From Monilinia fructicola (lineage: Eukaryota > Ascomycota > Leotiomycetes > Helotiales > Sclerotiniaceae), in assembly GCA_008692225.1 (NCBI GenBank), contig VICG01000001.1, positions 670,501 through 734,500 on the forward strand: a stretch of 64,000 nucleotides of DNA, written 5' to 3'. Below, one piece after another: positions 52,918 through 64,000 of the stretch. Positions within the stretch are counted from its first letter, which is position 1. Each line of letters starts with the position of its first letter. The position numbers and the translations under genes are program-made. The notes under the pieces were generated by a model, which made no database searches, had not been told where the DNA came from, and saw only the letters and a list, made by a program, of their open reading frames with translations.

Positions 52918-53956
52918 GATAAACTACCTTTATACCATGAGAAATCGAAATAATTACTTTCATACCAAAAAAATCGAGATGATTTTATTATACGGTAAAT
53001 TACTTTCATACTATTAAAAATCAAAAAATTGCTTTTATACTACAGAAATCGAAGCAATTTTATTATATATACTATATATATAATAAATTTTATGTTTTTT
53101 AAATAAAATCTAAATTTCTTATATTCTATTCAAAAGATATAGAATCTCAATATTAATTTCTAGATTTTGAAAATTTACTATTAAAAGTGGTTGATTACTA
53201 ATAAGCAAAAAAGCTTTAATTTTTTTTATTTAACCTTTAAAATTTGATTATTCTGGTTATTTTAAAATTTAGTTATTTCACTATTTCGAAGATACCTAGT
53301 AATCAATCATTTTAATTATTTTATTTTGATTATCTTATTTTCAATCTTTTCTTTTTGATTATTTTATTTCGGCTTTTTCATTTCAATTTATTTTATTTTA
53401 ACTATTCTAGTTTAATTTTCTATTCTAATTATTATATTTCTCATCTTTTCATTTTAATTTTGATATTTTGGTCTTTTTATTTCGCTTTATTTCATTTTCA
53501 TTATATCATTTCAGCTTTTTTATTTTAATTATTTTATTTTTAACCTTTTTATCTTAAGAGTAAATTACTTTTATGCTATAGAAAATCGAAATAATTATTT
53601 TTATATTAGAAAAATCGAAGTGATTTTATTATAATGCTAATTATAGATTTTATTCAAAAAGTATAGAATTCAAAAGTTTGTAATAGAATTTATATTAATA
53701 AATTAATAATTATATATATTTCGAAATAGAAGAATCGAAATGAAAGGGCCGAAATGGAAGGGTTGGAATGGAATAATCAGAATGGAAGGGTTGGGAATGG
53801 AAGGGTTGGGAATGGAAGGGTTGAAAGAGTTGATCACTTTCAAAATAGCCGAAATGATTAATCATTTTTGAAATAGCCGAAATGATTGGAATAATTAAGC
53901 TTGAGAGGTAAAATGGAAAATTGAAGCTTTTTTGCTTATTAGTAATTAATCAATTA
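52917..53956. mobile_element. Cluster of three broken family B elements
   Basis: Three left ends follow each other: CGATAAACTAC at 52917, CGGTAAATTAC at 52993 and GAGTAAATTAC at 53558. Each is followed by the ATCGAARTGATTTTATTATA block. Arrays of CATTTTAATT-like units (53260-53560) and GGAATGGAAGGGTTG units (53750-53825) are present. No right end was found, so all are truncated or recombined. Confidence 0.7.
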
Positions 53957-54002
53957 AGTCACCTACCCCATATCTCGCCATCCCCCCCATTTGGCCAATA
54001 TA
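53957..54002. mobile_element. Family D terminal fragment
   Basis: AAGTCACCTACCCCATATC and a CCATTTGGCCAAT tail match the first 45 bp of the family D end. Nothing further of the element follows. Confidence 0.75.
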
Positions 54003-54359
54003 TAAAAACATATATTTTTCATTAATATATAATCTTTTAACATTAATAATTTAATAATTCTTTCATTAATTCCTTTAAAATCTATCAATTATATTAATTA
54101 TATTATAATAAAGTTATATACTAAAAATCATATTACAATAACCTTTAAAAACATTTAGAAATAGAATTAAAATATCGAAAGTCCTTACAAATTATAGTGT
54201 TCCAAAAAGCAATTTTTAAGGATAAATTGAAAAGCGTTTATTTTATTAAAAAAGTGTTTAAATATAGCAAAAAATAACTTTGATCTAAAAGAAACGTTTA
54301 ACAAATTGAATATTAATTTAAAAGAGTTTTGGAATTACCTTTATACATTAATAAATCTA

Positions 54360-55978
54360 CGGTAAATTAGAAGGATCCACGGGCCAACTAAACACACTGG
54401 CCAACTGAACGCGCTAGACCCTTTTAGGTGATGTACAGGCAATATTCCATTTTTAAAGGTATATTTAACTTCAATACTTTATTATTGTTAATATATATTT
54501 TTATAATAATGTTACTTTAAATAATATATCCTTTTTTCAATATAATTAATAAAAAATCTTTAAAAAATATTTATTTATAATTTTAAAATTTATAATAATA
54601 AATGCTTTTTTAATAGATTTATTTATTTTAATTTATAAATATTAAATATAAAATACAACTATATAATATTAAATCTTTCAATTTTATTATAATTAATTAA
54701 AAATTATATAAGTTACTTTTTTTATAAGTATATTTATAAAGCTTTATTTTATTAAATTAAAATTAATTAATAATTTAACAATTTTTTTAGGGAAAAAAAG
54801 CTAAAGGATAAGTTAAAAGATTAAGTTTCTTAATTATTAAAAAAAACTATAAAGATTTTCAATATTTATAAAAAAAGCTATATTTTTTAATTATATATTT
54901 TTATATATTTATAAAAAACTAAGTAATTATAATTTAATTTAATAAATAAACTAATAATAAACTTAACTAATATAATATATAAAAAATTATTTAAATTTAA
55001 AATAAAAACAAGATTATATAAAAAATAATATACAGTTATATTAAATGATTATAGATTTACTATTTAAAATATAAATACTATAAAATAATATTTAATAGCT
55101 TTAAGAAAATTAAAAAATAAACTTCTATTTTTTTATTTAAGAAAAAGATTATTAATTTCAATTTTAGAGTTTGTTATATATTTTAAATAATAGATAATTA
55201 AGAAAAAGTGATAAGTTTAATTGTATAATATATAAAGATTAGTTTAATATTAGTACTTAAAAAGTATAATTATCATAATTTGATTTAATATTGAATATAA
55301 TAATAGAATAATAGTAGAAATTTAGGTTGAAGCTTGAAAGCGGTGACCTAATTAGGTTAGATTGTTCAGTTGGCCAGTGTGTTCAGTTGGCCCGTGGATT
55401 CTTCTACTCTCATACTATAAAAAGTCGAAAAAATTACTCTTATACTACAAAAATCGGATTTATTTTATTATAATGCTATATAGATTCTATATTTTTAAAA
55501 TATATTTTAAATTAGATTTTATACTTAAAAAAATATAGAATCTATATAGTGGATTATAAATTTTTAAAATCTAATATTTTCATTGATCGATTATTAATAA
55601 ACAAAAAAGCTCCAATTTTCTATTCCATGTTTAAAGCTTAATTATTCCGACCATTTCAGCCATTTCGAAGAAGGGTTAAACCATTTCGGCCATTTCGAAA
55701 GTAATCAACCATTTCGGCTTTTCCATTCTAGCCATTCCATTCCGACCCTTCCATTCTAGCCATTCCATTCTAGCCCTTCCATTCCGGCCATTCCATTCCC
55801 GATCATTCCATTTCGAAATAATATAAGTACTAATTTGTTAATATAAAAAATCCATTATAAAACCTTAGATTCTATAATTTTTAAATAGAATCTATATAGT
55901 ATTATAATAAAATCACTTTAATTTTTATAGTATGAAAGTAATTTTTTCGACTTTTTATAGCATGAGAGTAATTTACCG
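54360..55978. mobile_element. Family B element, 1619 bp including a family C insertion
   Basis: The 9-bp TSD ATAAATCTA (54351-54359) / ATAAATCCA (55979-55987) differs by one C/T. The left end CGGTAAAT is cut by the family C element after 8 bp and resumes at 55407 with CTCTCATAC. The right end is GCATGAGAGTAATTTACCG. The core has CATTTCGGCCATTTCG-type units near 55680-55800. Confidence 0.93.
54370..55404. mobile_element. Family C element, 1035 bp, nested in a family B end
   Basis: TA at 54368-54369 and 55405-55406 lies within the CGGTAAATTACTC end of the host element. The ends are GAAGGATCCACGGGCC and inverse, with GGCCAACTRAACACACT / GGCCAACTGAACGCGCT direct repeats at 54383-54416. The AT interior lacks an ORF. 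It shares ends and scattered interior motifs with 15807-16991. Confidence 0.93.
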
Positions 55979-58900
55979 ATAAATCCATAAAATTAAAGAA
56001 TGACTTTTAAGTTTACAAAAAAAGGATTTATTATTTAAAAAACAATAAACTAATAAATTCTTATATAACAATCTAATTATTAAAACTAAAAGGTAGTATA
56101 GAATCAATTTAATCTAAACTTTAAATACTTTAATTAATCTTATTAAAAAATAGTTTTGAAAACTTAAATTATTAGATATTAAAGCTATTAAATCTTAAAA
56201 TAAATATAATATAAATAAAACAAATATTATAAAAGATTTGGATTTTAATAGATAAATAGTAAAAAGCTTTGATTAATATTTTATTCAAAAAAAATAACTT
56301 AAATTAAAGGTTTAAACCTTTTTTATTAAATGTATTTTCGCTACTGAAAATGTTTTTGATCTATCTGTTATTTATAAAGGCAAAAGTATTTAATAATAAT
56401 GATTTTTTCAAAGATTTTGCTTTATATATTAAAGAAAGGTTTACAACTATTAAAAATAAATAGATTATAAATTCTATTGTATTAAAATGGTTAAAAAAAG
56501 TATTTATACTTTTAACAACCCTTTCCAATCCGAATAAAATTAGGCTACTTATTTTAAATAATTATAAAAGTTATAAAATTACAGAATTTATATAATTATA
56601 CTACTTTAAAAATAATATATATTCTTATTTCTATTGTTATATATACACTATACGTTTATAGTTATTAAATTTAACTATATTTTTAAATCTTAAAAATGTA
56701 TATTAATAATACTTTAATGAATTAAGTTTTTCAACGGATTCTACATTAATCAAAAAACAGATTTTTTCTTCTTATTATTATTTTGTTAAATTAACAGCAT
56801 TAATTATTGAAAATATTAAATCTAAATGAAAGACATTAGATTTATAATTAAAGAATATAATTGAATATCTTGTAAACTAACTTTTGATTGAAAACAATAA
56901 TAAAAGGATTATTAAAGGGATTCCTTTTTCAGATTATAATCCTAAATTTTAATAATATATAAAATCATCTTTTATTCTATAAAGAACATTTTAAAAATTA
57001 AAAAATATTTGATTATATATAGAATATATAACTTAAAAAGAGAAAATCGAATTTCTAATATATCATTTACCTTTTCGAAAGATTTCAAAAAGATTTAATA
57101 CTAAGAATTATAACATTATATAAATAAAGCTTCGAATACAACAATTAAAATATAAAATAAAGCAATTAGCCCTAAGAAAAAAAATAAAATTAAAACTAGT
57201 TCAAATTTGAAATTTTACAGGGATTAAAGTTATTAAAGAAATACAGATTGTAATTAAAAATAAACTAATTGTTAAAAATAACTCTAATATTATTTTAGAA
57301 GATGATTTTTAAAGGGATTATATATAAATAAAATAATTATTAGATTATTAACGTTTGAAAATGGTATATAGTATTTGTTGAACGAGCCTACACAATAATC
57401 CAAAACAACGGTATCTTTATACTTTTGCTTTAAATAATTGCTCTTTATAGCTTCAATTGTTTTATAACATTAATCATATTATTCTTATAACAATAATAAT
57501 ATTAAACAAAAATATCTTTATATAACCTTTGCTAATTCTTGATTTTATAAGCTTATTAAAGCTTTAATGGCCATTTATTTTTGTGTAATAAACTATAAGA
57601 AAAGTGTATAAAAAGAAATTCAAAATGTATTTTCAACTTTCTCCCTTTTTTAATTTAAACAATAATTAATTTACTAATAACTCTACTATAAATATTATTA
57701 ATAGCCATTTTATAGCATTTGAATATAACTAAAGTAATTTTGTAATATTATTATAAAATTTATATTTATAATCAATGATTTTGTAGTTATATATAATAAT
57801 ATATTTATAAAATATAAGATTATCTTCAAAATCTTTTAGAAGATTATTAACTTTTTTTCTACTTTGATATTTACAAAAATTAATATAATAACTTTTGTTT
57901 TTATTTATTTCTATAATGAATACTTTAAAAAATATTGTCTTTTACCTTCTTAAATTAATGTTTTTTATAAATGTACCTAATACAATTACTTTTGAGATTT
58001 AATTATAATTTATAGGGTTTTAAAAGCAAAAATATATAAAGCAACCTTAAATTTAATAATATTTCTTTTAATTCCAACTTTTATAATTTTTATATTACAA
58101 TTATATTCATAAAAACTTATTGGATTTATAGTTTCCTTTTTGATTTTGATTATAAATATCTATGCTATTCTAATTAAATGTAAGTTTTAAATCCTTTTTA
58201 ATAGCTTAACGCCTTTTATAATTTAATAAAGTTTTTCTAAATGAATTAATAACCTTACTTTAATCTCGATTTCCTTTATTATATTTATTATTATTAGTTA
58301 AATAATCATATTAAATAATCTTTTGATCTATAATCTTGTATTTACCAAAAAAATGCTAAAATTACTCAAAAAATATTCAAAGCTATTTTACTTAATATCC
58401 CAATTATTTGGTATAACTATACTATTATTGATATATTTATTTTATTTTATAATCTAATGAAAGAATTCATATAAATAAACATTAACCTTATTTTTAAAAA
58501 AGCTATTACTTAAATGCAATATAAGCTAATCAACGTGAATTCTTTTAAATATAATATTAATTATTTTATTCATTAAGCCTATTAAAACATTTAAACTTTT
58601 TAATATTAATAACTTATTAAAGATAATTATAAAGAAGATTATTATTAGTTATTACAATTTAGATTATTAAAGCTATTGTAATCTAACTAAATATATCTAT
58701 TGTATTAGATATATATATTATAATATATAAATAAATCAGTATTAAAAACCTATTAATGCTAATTATATTAATTAACTATAATATACTAATTATTACAAAC
58801 CCTTTATTATAAGTTATAGTAATTACTTTATTACCCTTAAATAAATAAATAGAAAATATATTAAGCCTATTAAGAAAAAACTTAATTAGATTTCTAAGTA

Positions 58901-61146
58901 TAGTAAAATTATCTTTAAAATAGCTAATATATCTACTTTTGCTTTTATAGCTTTCAAAGCTACTTTAGTTATACAAAATAAAGTTATAACTAATTTTAAA
59001 CGCAAACATAGTTTTACCATAATAATATATAGAAATATTAACTTAATCCTTAAGATATTTATAATTAAATCCTTTAAAGCTAAAAATATTATATATAAAA
59101 AGATTTATTTAGTTATTTTACTAAATAATTATAAGATTATAATTATTATAGAAAACTTTAAAGCTTAAATCTAATACTTTTATAAAAGAAATAATTGATA
59201 AACTAATTATCCTTGCTTTCTTTTTATATTAAAATAATATAAATAGGATTATAGCCTCCATTGCCTTTAATAGATTTAATTTTAAGATTTATAAATTAAT
59301 TAAATCAATATTAGTAAAGAAAGTTTTCTTTATATAACTTTTTTTATAATATTAAATATATAGAAATTAAATATTATATATATTTAAGAACTCTGGATAT
59401 ATATTAATATATATACTTAAAATCATCCAGAGTATAATTATTATACTTTAATTAAATTTAAAAAACTTTTAAAAATATAAAAGAATTTTACTTTTAGATT
59501 ATAATTTATATTTTAAAAAATATTAAACTATATATATAATAAAAAACAATTAATATATAATAAAAACAATTAATATATAATAAAAATCTATTTTAAATTA
59601 TTACTAACTTTATTATTATTTTTAACGTTTATAAACAATTTACAATATTAAAAGTATTTAATTATATTGTTCATTTTTCTTTACTTTTTAAATACTTTAT
59701 ATAAAAAGGGATTTTAATATCTAGTATATAGATAATATATTTAAGCTTAACGTTTTATTTATTTATTAAAAAGCAAAAATTGTATAATAGATATTAAATA
59801 ACAAAATAAACTTTATTAATACCTTAAAAAATTTACTTATTTTATTAAATATATTCTAGATCTTATATTCTTTAATATTCTTTTTATAATTATCAATATT
59901 TATAAAAATTTATATATAAGATTAAATTATAAAATTCAAATTATGGTTTTACTTGGTTTAAAGCATTTATATATTTGATTAATATTATTTTAAGGTTGCT
60001 AAAAATAATTTAGAAAAATTCTCGAATTTTATATATATTAACATTGCTAAATTTCCGAATCTTAATAATCTTTAAAATTAGGATAATATAAAAGGCTTTA
60101 TTACTTAATTTATTATTATTTTCAATTTTATTATATATATAACTATGGGTAATAAATTAGATAAGAATAAAAAATACTTTATTTTATAATAGATTTTAAA
60201 ATATAAAATAGTATATTAAATCTATTTTATAATTAAATATATAACTAAGATCTAATTACTCTTCAAAATTAAAGAATTCTATAATATAGTTTATAAGACT
60301 AGAAAAAATTATTAAAAGAGTATAATTAATAAAGTTAAGGATAATAAAGATCTATATTAAATTATTAATTAATACAAATTAGGCTATAACCTTAAGGCTT
60401 CTTTTTAATAAGCAATAAAATCATAATGAAGAATATAATAACCAAAATTAAAATATTATAATTTAAAGTTTTAAACAAATTTAATGTAATTAATAATCTA
60501 GATTATAATCTATTGATAAATTAATAAGGGCTTAGTATATTTTTATAATTCACTTTAATATTTTTAAAAGAAATTAAAAGAAATATTATTAATATTTTTA
60601 GTATCTTATTAGAATTTAATTAGATTATAATTTAATTACTTAAGGTTTATTAAAGTTTTATTAAATATATACTTTATAATTTATATAATAAATTTTTTAA
60701 TCTTAAATTTTTTCTATAAGTATAGAAACTAGTTAAGATAATTATAGTCTTTAAAATCGATAAGATTAATAAAACTTTTATTTTATATATTTCCAAAAAT
60801 CTTAAATAAATTATTATTAAGTGTTTAATCTAAATTATTTTTATATTAAAGATGTTTAGTTTACAATATAATAAAATCTTTCCTAAAAGATTTATTATAG
60901 ATTTAATAATTAATTTTATATATAATATAAAGGTAGTTATAATATAAGGCTTAAAAGTTATAATAGTTATGTTAAATATTTAGAAGATTTTTAATATATT
61001 ATTTAAAAAGCATTTATTAATTTAAATAATAGTATAAAATTAATTCTTAGCATTTTTCAAGTTAATTAATTTATTTTTCATAAATAAATATATCGAAATA
61101 CATTTAAAGAATTCGATTATATTAAATTATTAAATTGTTTATAGTA

Positions 61147-61834
61147 CTTTATGGCTTTTTTAATAATGTTTAAGATCATGTTAAAATATTTTAAAAATAG
61201 CTTAAAATAATTCAAGATTATTTAAAATAACTTAAAATAGATTAAAATAGCTTAAAACGTAGTTACAACCTATTTGAATCGGTGTTAACACTATTTGAAG
61301 CTAATTTTAAGCTAATCTTAAAATGGTATTAAATCGGTATTGTTGCAATAACTTATTAACCGTTTTAAGACAATATTAAGATATCTTAAAATATCTTAAA
61401 AAATAAAGTTTTAGAAGTGGATTTTCTCTACTTTTTTTCAAAAAAAATTAAAAAAAAGTATTATTAATATTATTATTTTCGTTACTTTTTTTCTCAAACA
61501 AATCAATTTAACCATTCGGCTAAATAACTAATAATAATTTAATAATTAAATTTTTAAATTCGTATATATTATTATAATTAATTAAATTATGATTTTGATA
61601 CGGTATTAATATAATCTTAACACGGTTTTAACATAATCTTCAATTATTAAATTATCTTAAGCTATTTTAAGATATCTTAAAATATATTAATATATTTTAT
61701 CGATTTAAGCTATTTTAAGATTAGCTTAAAATAGCTTAAATTAAACTAATATTATCTTAAAATACTAAAATATATTAAAACCATTTTAAGACCGTTTGAA
61801 TATAGTATTAAATATATTCAGTTGCGCCACTAAG
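61147..61834 (-). mobile_element. Family A element (copy k), complete
   Basis: 688 bp with TA at 61145-61146 and 61835-61836. It sits at the same LINE position as copy c in L-b (after TTTATAGTA), but in the opposite orientation. Confidence 0.93.
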
Positions 61835-62907
61835 TATTCTCTAAGGTTTACTATTATCTTTTATATTATATATATTATATTTAATTAAATTATTATTCTA
61901 AAATATTATTTATAAGTTTAGATATACGAATAACGTATATTTATTTATAGTTTTAATATTATGAATTATTAAAGTTTATATTTTCTTCTAAAAAATTAAG
62001 AATATTATATATTAAAACATTTAAAATAAAATTGTTTTTACTTTGAAAAAGTTATAAATAATCTATTTTATATTAGCTTAAAGTATAATTCAATAGAAAA
62101 ATAATCTTTTGAAAATATATAAGAAAATAGATTATATAAAATCTATTTCGTTTCACGTTATATTAGGAATTTAATAAAGATAATAAATAGTTTATTAGCT
62201 TTAACATTTAAAAAAGCTATTATTGTTTATATTATTCTCTTTTTAATTTATAATATAAAAGTTTAATATATAAAATATACAAAACCTTTTAGACTTTTTC
62301 AATCTAATTAAAGCCTAATTATCAATATATAATTTAATTAGTATATAAACTTATTTAAGAAAGCATTTACTTTGATATTTTACAAAATCTTATTAATTTA
62401 AAGAATTATTTTTGATATTACTTTTTTCTATAATATTAAACTATTCTTTACAAAAGTTATATTTAAAGAAATTAAATTTTGGTTTATATTACAAATATAA
62501 ATAGTTAATATATTATACTCATTGATTTATCGAATTTTAATATTAATAATTATTAAAGATTATAAAATAGATTTATAGTCAATACCTAAAATTAAGATTT
62601 AACATTTAATATATATATTTCTAATAGTTTTTAAATTAGCTTTTTAATTATTATATTTTTTATAAAACTATCAAATAAATTTAATAAAAGGGATTAATGA
62701 AGAAATTACTATTATAATCTTTAAATCCTAATAGAATTTATTCCTTTTAATTAATATTATTATATTTTTTAAAAAATTAGAAGCAATATATTAACAATTA
62801 TAAATATATAAAATACAATTATATAATTTACTAAAAAATATATATAAATAAACTTCGAATACAAATCAATTAACTTTATATTATATACTTTTAATATAAA
62901 GATTATA

Positions 62908-63644
62908 CTTTATAGCTCTTTTAATAATATTTAAGATCATATTAAAATATTCTTGATTTAAATTAAGAACGTTTTAAAATAGCTCAAAATGATTTAATAT
63001 AATTCAAAATAGCTTAAAATAGCTTAAAATAGCTTAAAAATAGCTTAAATCATAGTTAAAACCTATTCGAATCGGTGTTAACACCATTTTAAGCTAATCT
63101 CAAAATGGTATTAAATCGGCATTGTCGCAATAACTCACTAACCGTTTTGAGATAGTGTTGAGATATTTTGAGATAGTTAAAAAAATAAAGCTTTAAAAGT
63201 GGATTTGCCCCACTTTTTTCGAAAAAAAGTAAAAAATTTTATTATTATTATTATTATTATTCTTATTCTTATTATTATTATTCTTATTCTTATTATTATT
63301 ATTCTTATTATTATTTTTTGCTGTAAACAAATCATTCTAATCACTCGGCTAAATAACTAATAATAATTTGATAATTAAAACTTTTAAATTTTTATATATT
63401 ATAATAATTAATTATATTATACTTTTAATACGGTGTTAAGATAATCTTAATACGGTTTTAACATAATCTTCAATTATTAAATTATTTTAAGCTATTTTAA
63501 GATATCCTAATATATTTTATCAATTTAATCTATTTTAAGATTAGCTTAAATTAGCTTAATATTATCTTAAAATATTGAAATATCTTAAAACCATTTTGAG
63601 AACGTTTGAATATAGTGTTAAATATATTCAGTTGCGCCACTAAG
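62908..63644 (-). mobile_element. Family A element (copy l), complete
   Basis: 737 bp with TA at 62906-62907 and 63645-63646. It is longer because of an ATT/CTTATT microsatellite at 63238-63316. The decamer TAGCTTAAAA is repeated near 63008-63045. Confidence 0.93.
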
Positions 63645-64000
63645 TAAATATCTAAAAGAGACTTTAATATATCATAAGGATACTATGAAATATTAGTTTA
63701 TAATAGTTTTAATTATATATAGATAGCATTTTAATAATATAATACTTATAGGCTAATATATCGCATTTTTTATAATAAGCTTTCTACAAATATTGATATT
63801 AAATAATTATTAAAATATATAAAAATAAAAAGTAATAAAGTAATAAATTACTTTGTAAATAAAAAGATATTAAAGTTTATTTAAAATTTAAATTCATTTT
63901 TAATATTTACAATTGATAAAATAAAGATATTTCTTGAAGATTTTTATTTAATTATATAGTAAATTTAATAACTTGAATATAATATAAAATTATTTTAAAA

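Larger units (their letters stand above)
54003..57380 (+). pseudogene. Fot1/pogo-like DDE transposase relic, split by a family B element
   Basis: Not LINE-derived. Removing 54360-55978 joins the two parts (TSD ATAAATCTA / ATAAATCCA). Reading + through stops, 56290-56750 resembles the DDE domain of fungal Fot1/pogo transposases. It shows FALYIKERFTT, then SIVLKWLKKVFI, then RLLILNNYKSYKITEF (normally LILDxHxSH-TxEF) and NNIYSYF. The Asp-to-Asn and His-to-Tyr changes are what RIP on codons would give. Downstream to 57370 is a basic tail region. Upstream (54100-54350, 55990-56280) is weaker. The ends of the element were not located. Dead. Confidence 0.6.
57381..64000 (+). mobile_element. LINE copy L-m, 5' start to window end
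   Basis: It begins GAGCCTACACAATAATCC (57384) and follows L-c throughout: ORF1 Cys region near 58680-58800, endonuclease near 59370, RT motif A near 60970, and the RT catalytic region near 61900. It contains family A copies k (61147-61834) and l (62908-63644). Allowing for these, the 3' tail should lie about 1.2 kb beyond the window. All frames are broken. Confidence 0.85.

Overview
The window is nuclear DNA of a filamentous ascomycete (Pezizomycotina; Leotiomycetes is a guess). The evidence is short spliceosomal introns with CTAAC-type branch sites, a fungal-type Rac GTPase, and a very AT-rich block whose repeats differ mainly by C-to-T and G-to-A changes, as left by repeat-induced point mutation (RIP). 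No tRNA, rRNA, CRISPR or intact transposase gene was seen.

Positions 1-3800 are ordinary gene-bearing DNA with two convergent genes. One is a four-exon nucleolar RRM protein of the Nop6 type (66-1247, +). The other is a six-exon RAC1 small GTPase (2599-1678, -). The six-frame ORFs here run through introns; both gene models were rebuilt by hand. Upstream of RAC1 lies about 1.2 kb of leader/promoter DNA with tetranucleotide and heptanucleotide repeats.

From about 3830 to the window end is a 60-kb AT block, almost entirely a nested pile of dead transposons. The bulk is one non-LTR retrotransposon (LINE, Tad1-like by inference) of about 6.4 kb with a (TAC)n tail, in at least 13 full or partial copies, here called L-a to L-m. 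It still shows remnants of the ORF1 zinc knuckles, AP endonuclease and reverse transcriptase. Target-site duplications (TSDs) prove several insertions: L-c 7901-14295, L-d 18018-19116, L-e 20006-27695 and L-k 43842-52504.

Scattered in and on the LINEs are non-coding DNA elements. Family A is about 700 bp, TA-flanked, with 12 copies. Family B has CGGTAAATTAC ends and 9-bp TSDs (Mutator-like). Family C has GC-rich ends with repeated GGCCAACTGAAC and TA TSDs. Family D is an 851-bp element with very long inverted repeats. Family E is a 252-bp element with 25-bp perfect inverted repeats. Family F is a 149-bp GC-rich hairpin. A RIP-degraded Fot1/pogo-like transposase relic lies at 54001-57380.

The insertion order can be read directly. 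An old LINE (L-b) was hit by L-c, L-d, L-e and several small elements. Family A inserted into itself at 39889, and family C inserted into the end of a family B element at 54370. The block may be pericentromeric or subtelomeric heterochromatin, but nothing in the sequence decides this.
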